A DNA stretch of 64,000 nt from Zoogloeaceae bacterium. GTDB lineage: Bacteria > Pseudomonadota > Gammaproteobacteria > Burkholderiales > Rhodocyclaceae. Positions 9,283 to 17,836 of this stretch are shown here, piece by piece. Under the pieces are notes generated by a model. The model ran no database searches, was not told where the DNA came from, and saw only the letters and a program-made list of their open reading frames with translations. Each line of letters begins with the position of its first letter. Position 1 is the stretch's first letter. The stretch spans positions 1 to 64,000 of the forward strand of contig JACKMC010000004.1 of NCBI GenBank assembly GCA_024235595.1, in the 5' to 3' direction. A program made the translations under genes and the position numbers.

Positions 9283-9313
9283 GCACTTCCTCCTCAAAGA
9301 GGCTGGATAGTAA

Positions 9314-9334
9314 TGCGAACCATTCGTATTCGCA
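9314..9334. promoter_or_regulatory. Fur-box-like palindrome
   Basis: The inverted repeat TGCGAA (9314-9319) / TTCGCA (9329-9334), with an A/T-richer centre, lies 31 bp upstream of the first start codon of the imelysin operon. Its layout resembles Fur operators of GC-rich beta- and gammaproteobacteria. Assignment to Fur is inference. Confidence 0.5.
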
Positions 9335-9539
9335 AATAAAATTCGCGGCTTGGGCCTCTTTCCTGCAGATCCCGCTTTGCTGGAATCATCCGGTCATAGC
9401 GCGCCTGCGGCGTGCGACACCCTGGTTCGACCGGAACCACACAACGGCCGGCGCACATCCCTCCCGGACGCCCTCGTGGTGCGGCACACAGACACAGGCA
9501 CCGCCGACACGGCCTATGGCAGGGCCGCAGCAGCACGTC

Positions 9540-9578
9540 CCCCGGCGACGGCGAGCGTTTCAGCGGCCGTCGCCGGGG
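9540..9578 (-). terminator. Strong GC hairpin downstream of the DUF2126 gene
   Basis: A 13-bp perfect stem (9540-9552 with 9566-9578) lies 18 bp past the stop of the minus-strand DUF2126 gene. There is no T-run, so it may act as an mRNA 3' stabiliser or a non-canonical terminator. The rest of the 9346-9539 interval holds no gene I can support. Confidence 0.45.
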
Positions 9579-9596
9579 CGGGATGAGAAATGGGGG

Positions 9597-11723
9597 CTAG
9601 ACGCGACGCAGGTCGAAGCAGTAATCGCCGTACGCCTGAGCCCTCGCGCTGTACGGCGTGGGGAGCCCGAAAACGTCGACCTGCGCAACGACGACACGCT
9701 CGGCGCGGCGCCGGCGCGCCTCCTCCCGATCCTCGGGCAAGCCCGCATAGGCTTCGCCCTGTGGTTGCCAGTTGAAGACAGTAAGCTGCAAGGCTTCGAG
9801 CAGACGTTCGTGGGTCAGCAAGAGCTCGATCCGGTCCATCGCGGGCAAGTTCGGATGCAAGCCGTGAAGCGGAATGAAGCTGCGATAGCGCACGCCTGCC
9901 AGGCCCACCGACAGCGGGCCATCACATTCGGTCCGCAGCGGCACCTTGTAGCCATTGACCTGCAGCGCAAGGTCGGCGAGCTGCGCCGGGTCGCTGGCGC
10001 TGACACGCAGTTCGATACGTTGAGTACTGGCATCGACCAGCCGCGAGTCCGATGGTTGCTGGGTCGTGACATCGCCGATCAGCGGCCAGAATTCCTGCGC
10101 CGCCACGACCCGGATCGACAGTCCCGCCCATTCCAGGCTGCACAGCTCGCGCCGCGAATCGTCGAGCAGCAGGGCTTCGAGATGCGCGCCCAGACCCAGG
10201 CCATGACGCTCGAGATCGGCCAGCACCGCCCGCAGATCCTGGGCCAGATACCAGGGTAGCGCGAAACGGTTGTGGAGCTGAGAGCCCCAGTCGATGAGCG
10301 GCTCGTCATACGGAGCATGCATCAGACGCGCAACCACCGCACGCAGCAGTGCGGCTTCGGCAGAGAGCATCGCGGCATCCTGGGCCATGCGAAAGGCACG
10401 AAATTCGACCAGCCCGGCGAGCCCACGCGCCCCGAGGTAGGGATTCCACAGCTTCTCGATATTCAGTTCGCTGCGGTGGCTGTTGCCGGCCGAATCGGCC
10501 AGGAACGGGGCGAGGCTCGCCCAGATGAATTCGGGCGTGGGCGAAGCTTCGCGTTCGAGCTGCTCGAGCGCCAGATCGAGTTCGACCCGGCGCTCCTGCG
10601 GCCCCTCGTCGGCTCGCGGCGCCTGGCTACCGCTACCGATCGAATCGGGCGCCTGCCAGTACGACAGCGAAGGGTGGCGGTTGAAGTAGCGAACCAGCCT
10701 CGGCAACAGATGCGGCTCGACGAAAAACGGGCTGAGCTCGGCCGACGGGCCACCGAGGGTCAGCTGGCCACCACCGCCCGAGTCGGCCTCGCCTCCGTTG
10801 TAGTGGAGCCGATAGGGACACAGGCCGAGATCCTCCGCCGCGGCAAACAGCGCCGCGTTACTCAGGTAGAAAGCATCGAGGCTGCTGGCTGGAGCAAGAT
10901 TTGCCTCGATCACTGCGGGGTCGGGGGTCACGCTGGTCCAGCTCACGCTTCCATCGACCGGTGGCGGATGGCCGCACAACACCACCCCGGCCAGTCCCGC
11001 GGCGGCCGAAGCCTTGCCCAGCACCCGCAACAGCTCGCAGTAGCGGACGGGGTCCGTGACCGCTGGCAACTCGATCACCGGCCAGCCGCCCTGCTCTTCC
11101 GGAAGCAGCTCGAGGAGCAGCAACAGCGTGCCGGCCTCGGCGAGCTCGTCGCGCAAACCCTCGGGGGGGATCGGACCCGAGTGAACGGACGGCCGGCCGA
11201 GCAATTCCGCGGGAAGCGCTGCGGGCGTGCGCCCTTCGATGTCCACGTGGATGAGCAAGCGCAGGGTCGTGTCACCCACCTGGTCGCAGCCTTCGGCCTT
11301 CCAGCCCTGTACTTGCGCGGCTTCGAGCAGGCAACGGCGAAGCACCTCCAGATCGACCCCCGCACAGGGCGAGCTCGACAGCCAGGGATCCGGCGGCCCC
11401 TGCCACACCGGCGCACCGTCACGGCGGGAGTAGACGCCGAAACTCCAGCGCGCGCGCTCTTCACCGGGGTACTGGCGACCGAGTGTCCTGAGCACGGCAC
11501 AACCCGGGATCGTCTTCGAATAATCGCGCAACAACTCGCTGGCGCGTGTCTCCTTTTCACCGCCGAGGGCCATGTGAAGCCACTCGGCCGACTCGGAGCA
11601 GCGATCTGTGAACGTGGGCTCCGCGCCCACCCAGATTGCGGCGCCCAGTGCGTCTATGCGGGCGTCCAGATCGCGCAGCGCCGCAAGCGTATCGTGATCG
11701 GGGCCGCGCTTCGTATTCATCAT
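9597..11723 (-). CDS. Stand-alone DUF2126 protein
   Basis: About 708 residues from the ATG at 11723. The N-terminal sequence VGAEPTFTDR, the ALGG(E/D)KE motif and LGRQYPGEERARWSFG are the hallmark of DUF2126. That domain is normally the C-terminal two-thirds of an approximately 1,100-residue protein whose N-terminal third is a transglutaminase core; here the transglutaminase part is absent. A transglutaminase-like gene and an N-formylglutamate amidohydrolase-like gene, relatives often clustered with DUF2126, lie far away at 35-36.7 kb. Function is unknown; the family is thought to take part in peptide or amide-bond chemistry. The frame extends upstream to 11801 without family-like sequence. 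Confidence 0.82.
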   Translation of the reverse strand: MMNTKRGPDHDTLAALRDLDARIDALGAAIWVGAEPTFTDRCSESAEWLHMALGGEKETRASELLRDYSKTIPGCAVLRTLGRQYPGEERARWSFGVYSRRDGAPVWQGPPDPWLSSSPCAGVDLEVLRRCLLEAAQVQGWKAEGCDQVGDTTLRLLIHVDIEGRTPAALPAELLGRPSVHSGPIPPEGLRDELAEAGTLLLLLELLPEEQGGWPVIELPAVTDPVRYCELLRVLGKASAAAGLAGVVLCGHPPPVDGSVSWTSVTPDPAVIEANLAPASSLDAFYLSNAALFAAAEDLGLCPYRLHYNGGEADSGGGGQLTLGGPSAELSPFFVEPHLLPRLVRYFNRHPSLSYWQAPDSIGSGSQAPRADEGPQERRVELDLALEQLEREASPTPEFIWASLAPFLADSAGNSHRSELNIEKLWNPYLGARGLAGLVEFRAFRMAQDAAMLSAEAALLRAVVARLMHAPYDEPLIDWGSQLHNRFALPWYLAQDLRAVLADLERHGLGLGAHLEALLLDDSRRELCSLEWAGLSIRVVAAQEFWPLIGDVTTQQPSDSRLVDASTQRIELRVSASDPAQLADLALQVNGYKVPLRTECDGPLSVGLAGVRYRSFIPLHGLHPNLPAMDRIELLLTHERLLEALQLTVFNWQPQGEAYAGLPEDREEARRRRAERVVVAQVDVFGLPTPYSARAQAYGDYCFDLRRV

Positions 11724-12065
11724 CTCAAGGTTCCCTGGCGCCGATGTGCGCCCGCATTCAAAAAAGCTGGTTATCACCGGGCCGAATCGCGCGATGAACA
11801 TCGATCGGAGCTATGCAATCAATTTTCATGCCACCCGGCATCCAAAGCCATGCGTCGCGAGGACACCGCAATTCTGACAGAAGCGCACGATGCGCAAGCC
11901 ACATCCGGGTGCAGGAGAACGAGCCGCGCACCGCGATGGAGCGCGACCTGCCTTTTTGATGCCGGTGACCTGACCTCTTCGTGAGACCCCAGAAGCAGCG
12001 CCTCACGCTTCGCATTTCCCGTCCGGGACGGGCGCTGCGCGGCGAAATCCCGCGCAGCGCCCGCG
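11724..12065. other. Intergenic gap with recD-distal hairpin
   Basis: 342 bp between the DUF2126 start and the recD stop. Apart from the hairpin at 12030-12062 I see no gene, repeat or RNA signature; the ORFs crossing it are out-of-frame shadows. Confidence 0.6.
12030..12062 (-). terminator. Hairpin terminator after recD
   Basis: A perfect 13-bp stem (12030-12042 with 12050-12062) and a 7-nt loop sit 3 bp past the recD stop on the minus strand. There is no clear T-run, but its position fits the end of the nuclease operon. Confidence 0.5.
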
Positions 12066-14156
12066 TCAGCCGCGCAGCGGGCGAGGCCGCTCCCGCTCGG
12101 TGGTCTCGGCCTCGCCCATCAGCCCGGAGGCACGCAGCACCCGCCGCTCCACCGCTGTGCGTTCCACCGCCGCAGGGCCGCCACTGACGAGCGTGAAGCA
12201 GCGCCGGGCGCGAGTGATTGCGGTATACAGCAGCTCCCGGGTCAGGATCGGATTCGGCCGGTCCGGCAGCACCATCGCCACATGCGCAAACTCCGAGCCC
12301 TGCGACTTGTGCACCGTGAGTGCAAAAACCGTCTCCACCGATTGCAGGCGACTCGGCAACACCCATTTCACTCCCGCTGCTCCGTCAGCCGCAGGAAACG
12401 CGACCCGCAGGTTCGGGGCGCCATCTCCGGCCGCAGGCAGCGGCAAGGCAATGCCGATATCCCCGTTCATCAAGCCGAGTCCATAGTCGTTCCGGGTGAC
12501 CAGCACCGGGCGGCCCGGGTACCACTCGCGCGCCGGCAGGATCAGGCCCTCGGCAACGAGCGCCTCGGCAATCGAGCGGTTCAGCCCATCCACGCCCCAG
12601 CGTCCGCGCCGCACCGCGCACAGCACCTGGAACGCAGCATGCGCGGCCAGCACCTTGCGCGCCCAGGCGTCGACCTGACCCGCCTCGGCGTGCGCCGCGG
12701 GCCGATCGCGGGCCATGAGCTCGAGATAGTGCCGGTAGCCCTTGCGATCATCCGTCGCCAGGCCCGTCGTGTGGCCATCCACCACGAGAGCGTGGAACGG
12801 CGCATCGGACGCCCCGCCGACGGAGACGAAGACAAGGTCCTGGTGTGCTTCGGCGCGAACCCGCTCGACCGCCGCAAACACGCCCGCGTTCACCGCCGCA
12901 GCCAGCCGGCCGATGCCACTTTGCGATCCGAAGCGGTAGCTGCGGCGCAACATCACCACCGCCTGATCGAGCGCGCGCCCCTCATCGTCAATCAATTCCG
13001 CGGCGACGGCGGTGCCGGTGGCGCGCCGCAACCACTCGCAGGTCGCCGGCTTGAAATGCCCCTTGTCCGCGCGACGGCAAAGCTCGCCGAGCACCGCCCC
13101 AGCCTCGACCGAGGCGAGCTGATCCTTGTCTCCGAGCAGGATCAGCCGCGCCTGGGCCGGCAGCGCCGCGAGCACCGCCGCCATCATCTCGAGGTCCACC
13201 ATCGAGGCTTCGTCGATCACCAGCACATCGACCGACAAGGGGTTGCCGGCGCGGTGCCGAAAGCGGCGAGAGTCCGGCCGGCTGCCGAGCAGCCGGTGGA
13301 GCGTGCCGACCGTAGTGGGGATCGCCGCGCGCACCGACTGTGCGCCCGGCAATGCGTCGAGGCCAAGATCCTTCACGGCGCCGGCAATCGACTCGCCCAG
13401 TCGCGCCGCAGCCTTGCCGGTCGGCGCCGCGAGCCGGATCCGCAGGGCTCGCCCGCCCCCGTCCAGGGCCTGTGCCTGCAACAGCCCCAGCAGCCGCACC
13501 ACGGTAGTGGTCTTGCCGGTGCCGGGTCCGCCGGTGATCACCGCAAAACGGTTGCGCGCCGCGATGGCGCAAGCGAGCTTCTGCCAATCGACCGCGCCAT
13601 CCGCGCCGCTGGGAAAGAGCACCTCGATCGTCGGGCGCAGCGACTCGGGCGATATGTCATCCGCGGCGCTCACCGCGAGCCGGGTTTCGATGCCACTGCG
13701 CACCGCCTGCTCGTAGCGCCAGTATCGCCGCAGGTAAAGCCGGCCACCGGTCAGCACCAAGGGCGTGTCACCGGCGCCATCGCCAACCAGCACCGGACAA
13801 TCGAGCGCCGCAAGCCAGGCCTCGAGGGTAAGCCCGGCAAGCACCTCTCGCGGCAGGTCGGCAGCGGCGAGCGCATCCGCGTCGCCCTCGGGCGGCAGCG
13901 ACAGCGCAAAGGCGGGATCCGCGAGCGTGGCGGCCAGATCGAGACAGACATGGCCGCGTCCCAGCTGGTGGCTGGCGAGCGCAGCGGCGAGGATGAGCAA
14001 GGGGTCGGCAGCGGCCACCTCGCGCCACAGGAAACCTGCAAAGGCCGCATCCAGGCTCCGCAGCCAACCGCGTGCCGCCCAACGCGAGATCAGCGCCTCG
14101 ATCGCCGCCCGACGAGCTTCGTTGGTTCCCGCGGCAGGGGCGAGACAGGGCATCAT
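12066..14156 (-). CDS. recD: Exodeoxyribonuclease V subunit alpha RecD
   Basis: The 5'-3' helicase subunit of RecBCD, which processes double-strand ends for recombination and degrades foreign linear DNA. 696 residues; Walker A GGPGTGKTTT near residue 208, with later helicase motifs VLVIDEASMVD, LLGDKDQLASV and VHKSQGSEF. The frame is open far upstream into recB; the start chosen is the ATG at 14156, whose ATGATG overlaps the recB TGA, as expected for tight coupling. Last gene of the overlapping operon after recC and recB; a hairpin follows. Confidence 0.94.
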   Translation of the reverse strand: MMPCLAPAAGTNEARRAAIEALISRWAARGWLRSLDAAFAGFLWREVAAADPLLILAAALASHQLGRGHVCLDLAATLADPAFALSLPPEGDADALAAADLPREVLAGLTLEAWLAALDCPVLVGDGAGDTPLVLTGGRLYLRRYWRYEQAVRSGIETRLAVSAADDISPESLRPTIEVLFPSGADGAVDWQKLACAIAARNRFAVITGGPGTGKTTTVVRLLGLLQAQALDGGGRALRIRLAAPTGKAAARLGESIAGAVKDLGLDALPGAQSVRAAIPTTVGTLHRLLGSRPDSRRFRHRAGNPLSVDVLVIDEASMVDLEMMAAVLAALPAQARLILLGDKDQLASVEAGAVLGELCRRADKGHFKPATCEWLRRATGTAVAAELIDDEGRALDQAVVMLRRSYRFGSQSGIGRLAAAVNAGVFAAVERVRAEAHQDLVFVSVGGASDAPFHALVVDGHTTGLATDDRKGYRHYLELMARDRPAAHAEAGQVDAWARKVLAAHAAFQVLCAVRRGRWGVDGLNRSIAEALVAEGLILPAREWYPGRPVLVTRNDYGLGLMNGDIGIALPLPAAGDGAPNLRVAFPAADGAAGVKWVLPSRLQSVETVFALTVHKSQGSEFAHVAMVLPDRPNPILTRELLYTAITRARRCFTLVSGGPAAVERTAVERRVLRASGLMGEAETTERERPRPLRG

Positions 14157-17100
14157 GCCGCTTCTCCTTCGACCGCCTGCCCGGCAAAGAGCGCATCGAG
14201 CGCCTCGATGAGCAGTCTTGGGGGGCGTTCGAAATGCACGCCCTGGCGCAGACTGCCGCTGCCGCGCAGGAACAGGTACACCGCCCCGCCGATGTGGTGT
14301 TCGTAATCGTAGCCGGGCAGACGCACCCGCAGCAGTCGATGCAGGGCCAGCAGGTAGAGCACGTACTGCAGCTCGTAGCGCGCCTCGAGCACCGCTTGAC
14401 GCATCGCCTCGCAGTTGTAGGCGGCATCGTCGGGACCCAGCCAGTTCGACTTGTAGTCGACGACGTAGTAGCGCCCTTCGTGCTCCAGCAACAGGTCGAT
14501 GAAGCCCTTCAGCATGCCGTTTAGCCGATCCGCCGCGAGCGGCGGCCGCGCGGCGCCACCGAGCGTGTGCGCGCACACCAGCCGGTCGAGCGCCAGGGTA
14601 TCGACGTTGCCCGCGGCGATCCAGAATTCCATCTCGGCGACCACACCGGTAAGTCCGGCAAGCGAAAAACGCACATCGGCATCGGGCAACGCGAACTCGC
14701 GGCCGATGAAATCCGTCATCCACTCGGCCAAGGGCTCGATCCAGGCATCCCAGCCGCGCCGTGCGCAGCGCCTGGCGACGGTGTCGCGCAACCACGCGGG
14801 CCGTGCGGCGAGCGCGGCGAAGCCGGTGCCGGCAGCCCATTCGAGCAGATCGTGCAGGAAGGTGCCGACCTCGGCACCACGTGGAAAGCCATGCAGGCCC
14901 GTGCTCGACGGCGGCACAACGAGCGGCGGCTGGCGGTGCAGATCTTCACGGAAGGTGTCCTCGCGGGCGGTCTCCGGCGCTTCCCTGGGCTGCTCCGAGC
15001 CAGCCCGGCGCAGCGCCGAATAGCTGGCGATCCACCAATGCTCGCGCACCGCCCGTTGCGGCATGCGCGCCATGCCGGGGCCGCCCGCCCCGTCGCGCGG
15101 CGCATAAGGGACAGAGCTGGCAGCCGGTGCCTCGCCGACGACGATCGAAGCCCTCGCATCGGCCAGCGTGGCAAGCCGCGCGGCCAGCTCCGCCGCGCCG
15201 ATCTCCTCGCCACCGCCAAGCAGATAGCCCGGCGCGCTCGCCGCCAGACCCTTGAGCGGCGCAAGGCCGAGCCAGGTAGCGTAGCGCGCACGGGTCAGCG
15301 CAACGTAGAATTTTCTGAGGTCCTCGCCGAGCCGCTCGCGGTCGGCGAGCGCAAGCTGACGCTCGTCGGCCGAGAGCAACAGTTCGCGGCGACCGTCCTC
15401 CAGTTGCAGCGCGATCGGACAGTCGCTCGCCTCCAGCGGACGGAAGGCCGCAGCAAAGGGCAGGAACACGAGCGGGTATTCGAGCCCCTTCGACTTGTGA
15501 ACCGTGACCACCTGCACCAGGTCGGCATCGCTCTCGAGCCGGATCTGACGTGCCTCGCCATTGCCACTGGCAGGATCGGCGCACTGCTCCGCGAGGTAGC
15601 GGATCAGCGCGTGCTCGCCATCGAGCTGCGCCGCCGCCTGCTGAAGCAACTCGGCGAGATGAAGCAAGTCGGTGAGCACTCGCTCGCCACCTCCAGGGCC
15701 GGTTGCAGCCGCGAGCAGCCGCGCAGGAAGCCCGAAATCGTTCATCAGGCGACGCAGCATCGGCAGCACGCCCTGTTTGCGCCAGATCTCGCGATAGGCG
15801 CGGAACTGCATCACCCGTGCCTCCCAGGCGAGCTCGTCGCGATTGAGCGCCTCGAGCTCGCGCCAGCGAAGTCCGAGCAGGGCGGTGGCGAGTGCCGCCC
15901 GCAAGAGGCGTGGATCGTCGGGCTCGGCGCAGGCGGCGAGCCAGTGGATGAGGGCCTCGGCCGCCGCGGTGGCAAAGACCGAATCCCTGTCCGACAGATA
16001 CACGCTGCGCACCCCACGCGCCGCCAGCGCCTCACGAATCGCGTCCGCCTCGGTGCGCCCGGCCACCAGCACCGCCAGGTCCCTTGGCCGCAGCGGCTCG
16101 AAACGCCCATCCTCGGCGACGAAACCGGCCTCGCCAGACTGGCCGGCATTGAGCAAACGCACCATCTCGCCCGCGCAGACAGCGGCCATGCCGGTACGGT
16201 AGGCCCCCTTCGAGAGCGGCTTGTCAGCCACCGCCGGCAGGTGCCACACGGTGAGCGCCGCTTGCTGCGCACCGCCGATCAGGAGGCTGTCCCGGCATCC
16301 CTCGGCCTCGACCTCGATGAAGGGCACCGGATTTTCTTCGCCGCGGCGGAACAGGAAGGCCCCCTCGCCCGCCGCTCGCGCTTCCGCCAAGCCGAAGACC
16401 CGATTGACCGCCGCCACCATCGCATGGCTCGAGCGGTAATTGCGCTTGAGCGTATACAGGCGGCCCGCGCAGTCGCGACGCGCGGCGAGATAGGTGTGGA
16501 TGTCCGCGCCGCGAAAGGCGTAGATCGCCTGCTTGGGGTCGCCGATCAGCACCAGCGCGGTATCGGCACGGTTCTCGCGCACCCGGTAGATCGCCTCGAA
16601 GATCCGGTACTGCACCGGGTCGGTGTCCTGGAACTCGTCGATCAGCGCCACCGGAAACTGGTCCCGGATGCGTTCCGCAAGGCGCTCGCCGTTCGGCCCT
16701 GCAAGCACCGCATCGAGCCGCGTGAGCAGGTCGTTGAAGCCCATCTCGGCGCGGCGACGGGTTTCCTGCTCGAAGCGCGCCGCGACCCAGCGGGCCGCAT
16801 GGCGAACGAGCTCGATACGGCAATCCGGCAGCGCCGCGAGGGCCTCGGCGAGGCCCGTGAGCGCAGACATCGCCGGGTGCGCCGGGGGCTTGCCCTTGAA
16901 GGCCTCCTCGATGCCTTGCGCGCCGAGCCGCGCCCATGCGCTCGCGCTCAGGGCAGGGCTGATCAGGCTCGCATCGCCGGCCCAGTCGCGCAGCGCCGCG
17001 AACCACGGCCTGTAGTAGCGCGCCTGGAGCTTGCGCCCGTCCACCTGCTTCGCCGTCACGGCGGCATCGAACAGCGCCTCCAGCTCGTTCGCCCAGCGAT

Positions 17101-17836
17101 CCCAGCCGGCCTTGAGCTCAGCGAGGCGGGCTGCACGCGCGTGCAGTGTTTCAGCCAGCAGCGCTGCGGGCTCGTCGGCGACAGCAAGTGCGCCTGCATG
17201 CTGCGTAAGCCCGTCGATGGCCTTTTGCAGCGCTTCCGGCCCATTCCACCACTTCGACACCTCGAGCGCGCCAGCCACCGGCAAGCCGGCGTAGAAGATG
17301 CGCCAGTAGTCGCGCACCACCTCGGCGAAGAGTTCGCTCTGGTCGGTCTCGAGCTTCTGCGAGAACAGGCTGGCGCTGTCGAAAGCATGCTCGCGCAACA
17401 TGCGGTTGCACCAACCGTGGATCGTGGACACCGCCGCCTCGTCCATCCACTCGGCGGCCAGCTGCAGCTTGCGTGCGCAGCCCGGCCAGGCCTCGAAAGG
17501 GTAGGCGTTGCTCAGCGCGGCGAGAAATTCATCCGTCTCCGGTACCGCGCAAGGATCGGACTGGAACACTTCGGCAGCCTGCGCGAGGCGCCGGCGGATG
17601 CGGTCGCGAAGCTCCTTGGTGGCGGCCTCGGTAAAGGTCACCACAAGGATCTCCGGCGGCACCAGCGGCCGGCCGAACGCCGACTCCCCGCCATGGCCCA
17701 GCACCAGTCGCACATACAGGGCGGCGATGGTGAAGGTCTTGCCCGTCCCTGCGCTCGCCTCGATCAAGCGGCTACCATTGAGGGGGAATCCGAGCGCATC
17801 CAGTGCGACCACCTGTTCCCGCTGCCCTGCCCTCAT
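14153..17836 (-). CDS. recB: Exodeoxyribonuclease V subunit beta RecB
   Basis: The 3'-5' helicase/nuclease subunit of RecBCD. 1,227 residues. Walker A ASAGTGKT at 27-34, UvrD-type motifs (ALIDEFQDTDPVQY, LIGDPKQAIYAFRGAD, VTVHKSKGLEYP), and a C-terminal nuclease domain with VVDYKSNW. The ATG at 17836 overlaps the recC stop as ATGA. Full length with no broken motif seen. Confidence 0.95.
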   Translation of the reverse strand: MRAGQREQVVALDALGFPLNGSRLIEASAGTGKTFTIAALYVRLVLGHGGESAFGRPLVPPEILVVTFTEAATKELRDRIRRRLAQAAEVFQSDPCAVPETDEFLAALSNAYPFEAWPGCARKLQLAAEWMDEAAVSTIHGWCNRMLREHAFDSASLFSQKLETDQSELFAEVVRDYWRIFYAGLPVAGALEVSKWWNGPEALQKAIDGLTQHAGALAVADEPAALLAETLHARAARLAELKAGWDRWANELEALFDAAVTAKQVDGRKLQARYYRPWFAALRDWAGDASLISPALSASAWARLGAQGIEEAFKGKPPAHPAMSALTGLAEALAALPDCRIELVRHAARWVAARFEQETRRRAEMGFNDLLTRLDAVLAGPNGERLAERIRDQFPVALIDEFQDTDPVQYRIFEAIYRVRENRADTALVLIGDPKQAIYAFRGADIHTYLAARRDCAGRLYTLKRNYRSSHAMVAAVNRVFGLAEARAAGEGAFLFRRGEENPVPFIEVEAEGCRDSLLIGGAQQAALTVWHLPAVADKPLSKGAYRTGMAAVCAGEMVRLLNAGQSGEAGFVAEDGRFEPLRPRDLAVLVAGRTEADAIREALAARGVRSVYLSDRDSVFATAAAEALIHWLAACAEPDDPRLLRAALATALLGLRWRELEALNRDELAWEARVMQFRAYREIWRKQGVLPMLRRLMNDFGLPARLLAAATGPGGGERVLTDLLHLAELLQQAAAQLDGEHALIRYLAEQCADPASGNGEARQIRLESDADLVQVVTVHKSKGLEYPLVFLPFAAAFRPLEASDCPIALQLEDGRRELLLSADERQLALADRERLGEDLRKFYVALTRARYATWLGLAPLKGLAASAPGYLLGGGEEIGAAELAARLATLADARASIVVGEAPAASSVPYAPRDGAGGPGMARMPQRAVREHWWIASYSALRRAGSEQPREAPETAREDTFREDLHRQPPLVVPPSSTGLHGFPRGAEVGTFLHDLLEWAAGTGFAALAARPAWLRDTVARRCARRGWDAWIEPLAEWMTDFIGREFALPDADVRFSLAGLTGVVAEMEFWIAAGNVDTLALDRLVCAHTLGGAARPPLAADRLNGMLKGFIDLLLEHEGRYYVVDYKSNWLGPDDAAYNCEAMRQAVLEARYELQYVLYLLALHRLLRVRLPGYDYEHHIGGAVYLFLRGSGSLRQGVHFERPPRLLIEALDALFAGQAVEGEAA

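Noticed and set aside
11758..12366. 202-residue ORF between recD and the DUF2126 gene
   Set aside because: Largely antisense or out of frame to recD and crosses its terminator hairpin; no ribosome-binding site or domain.
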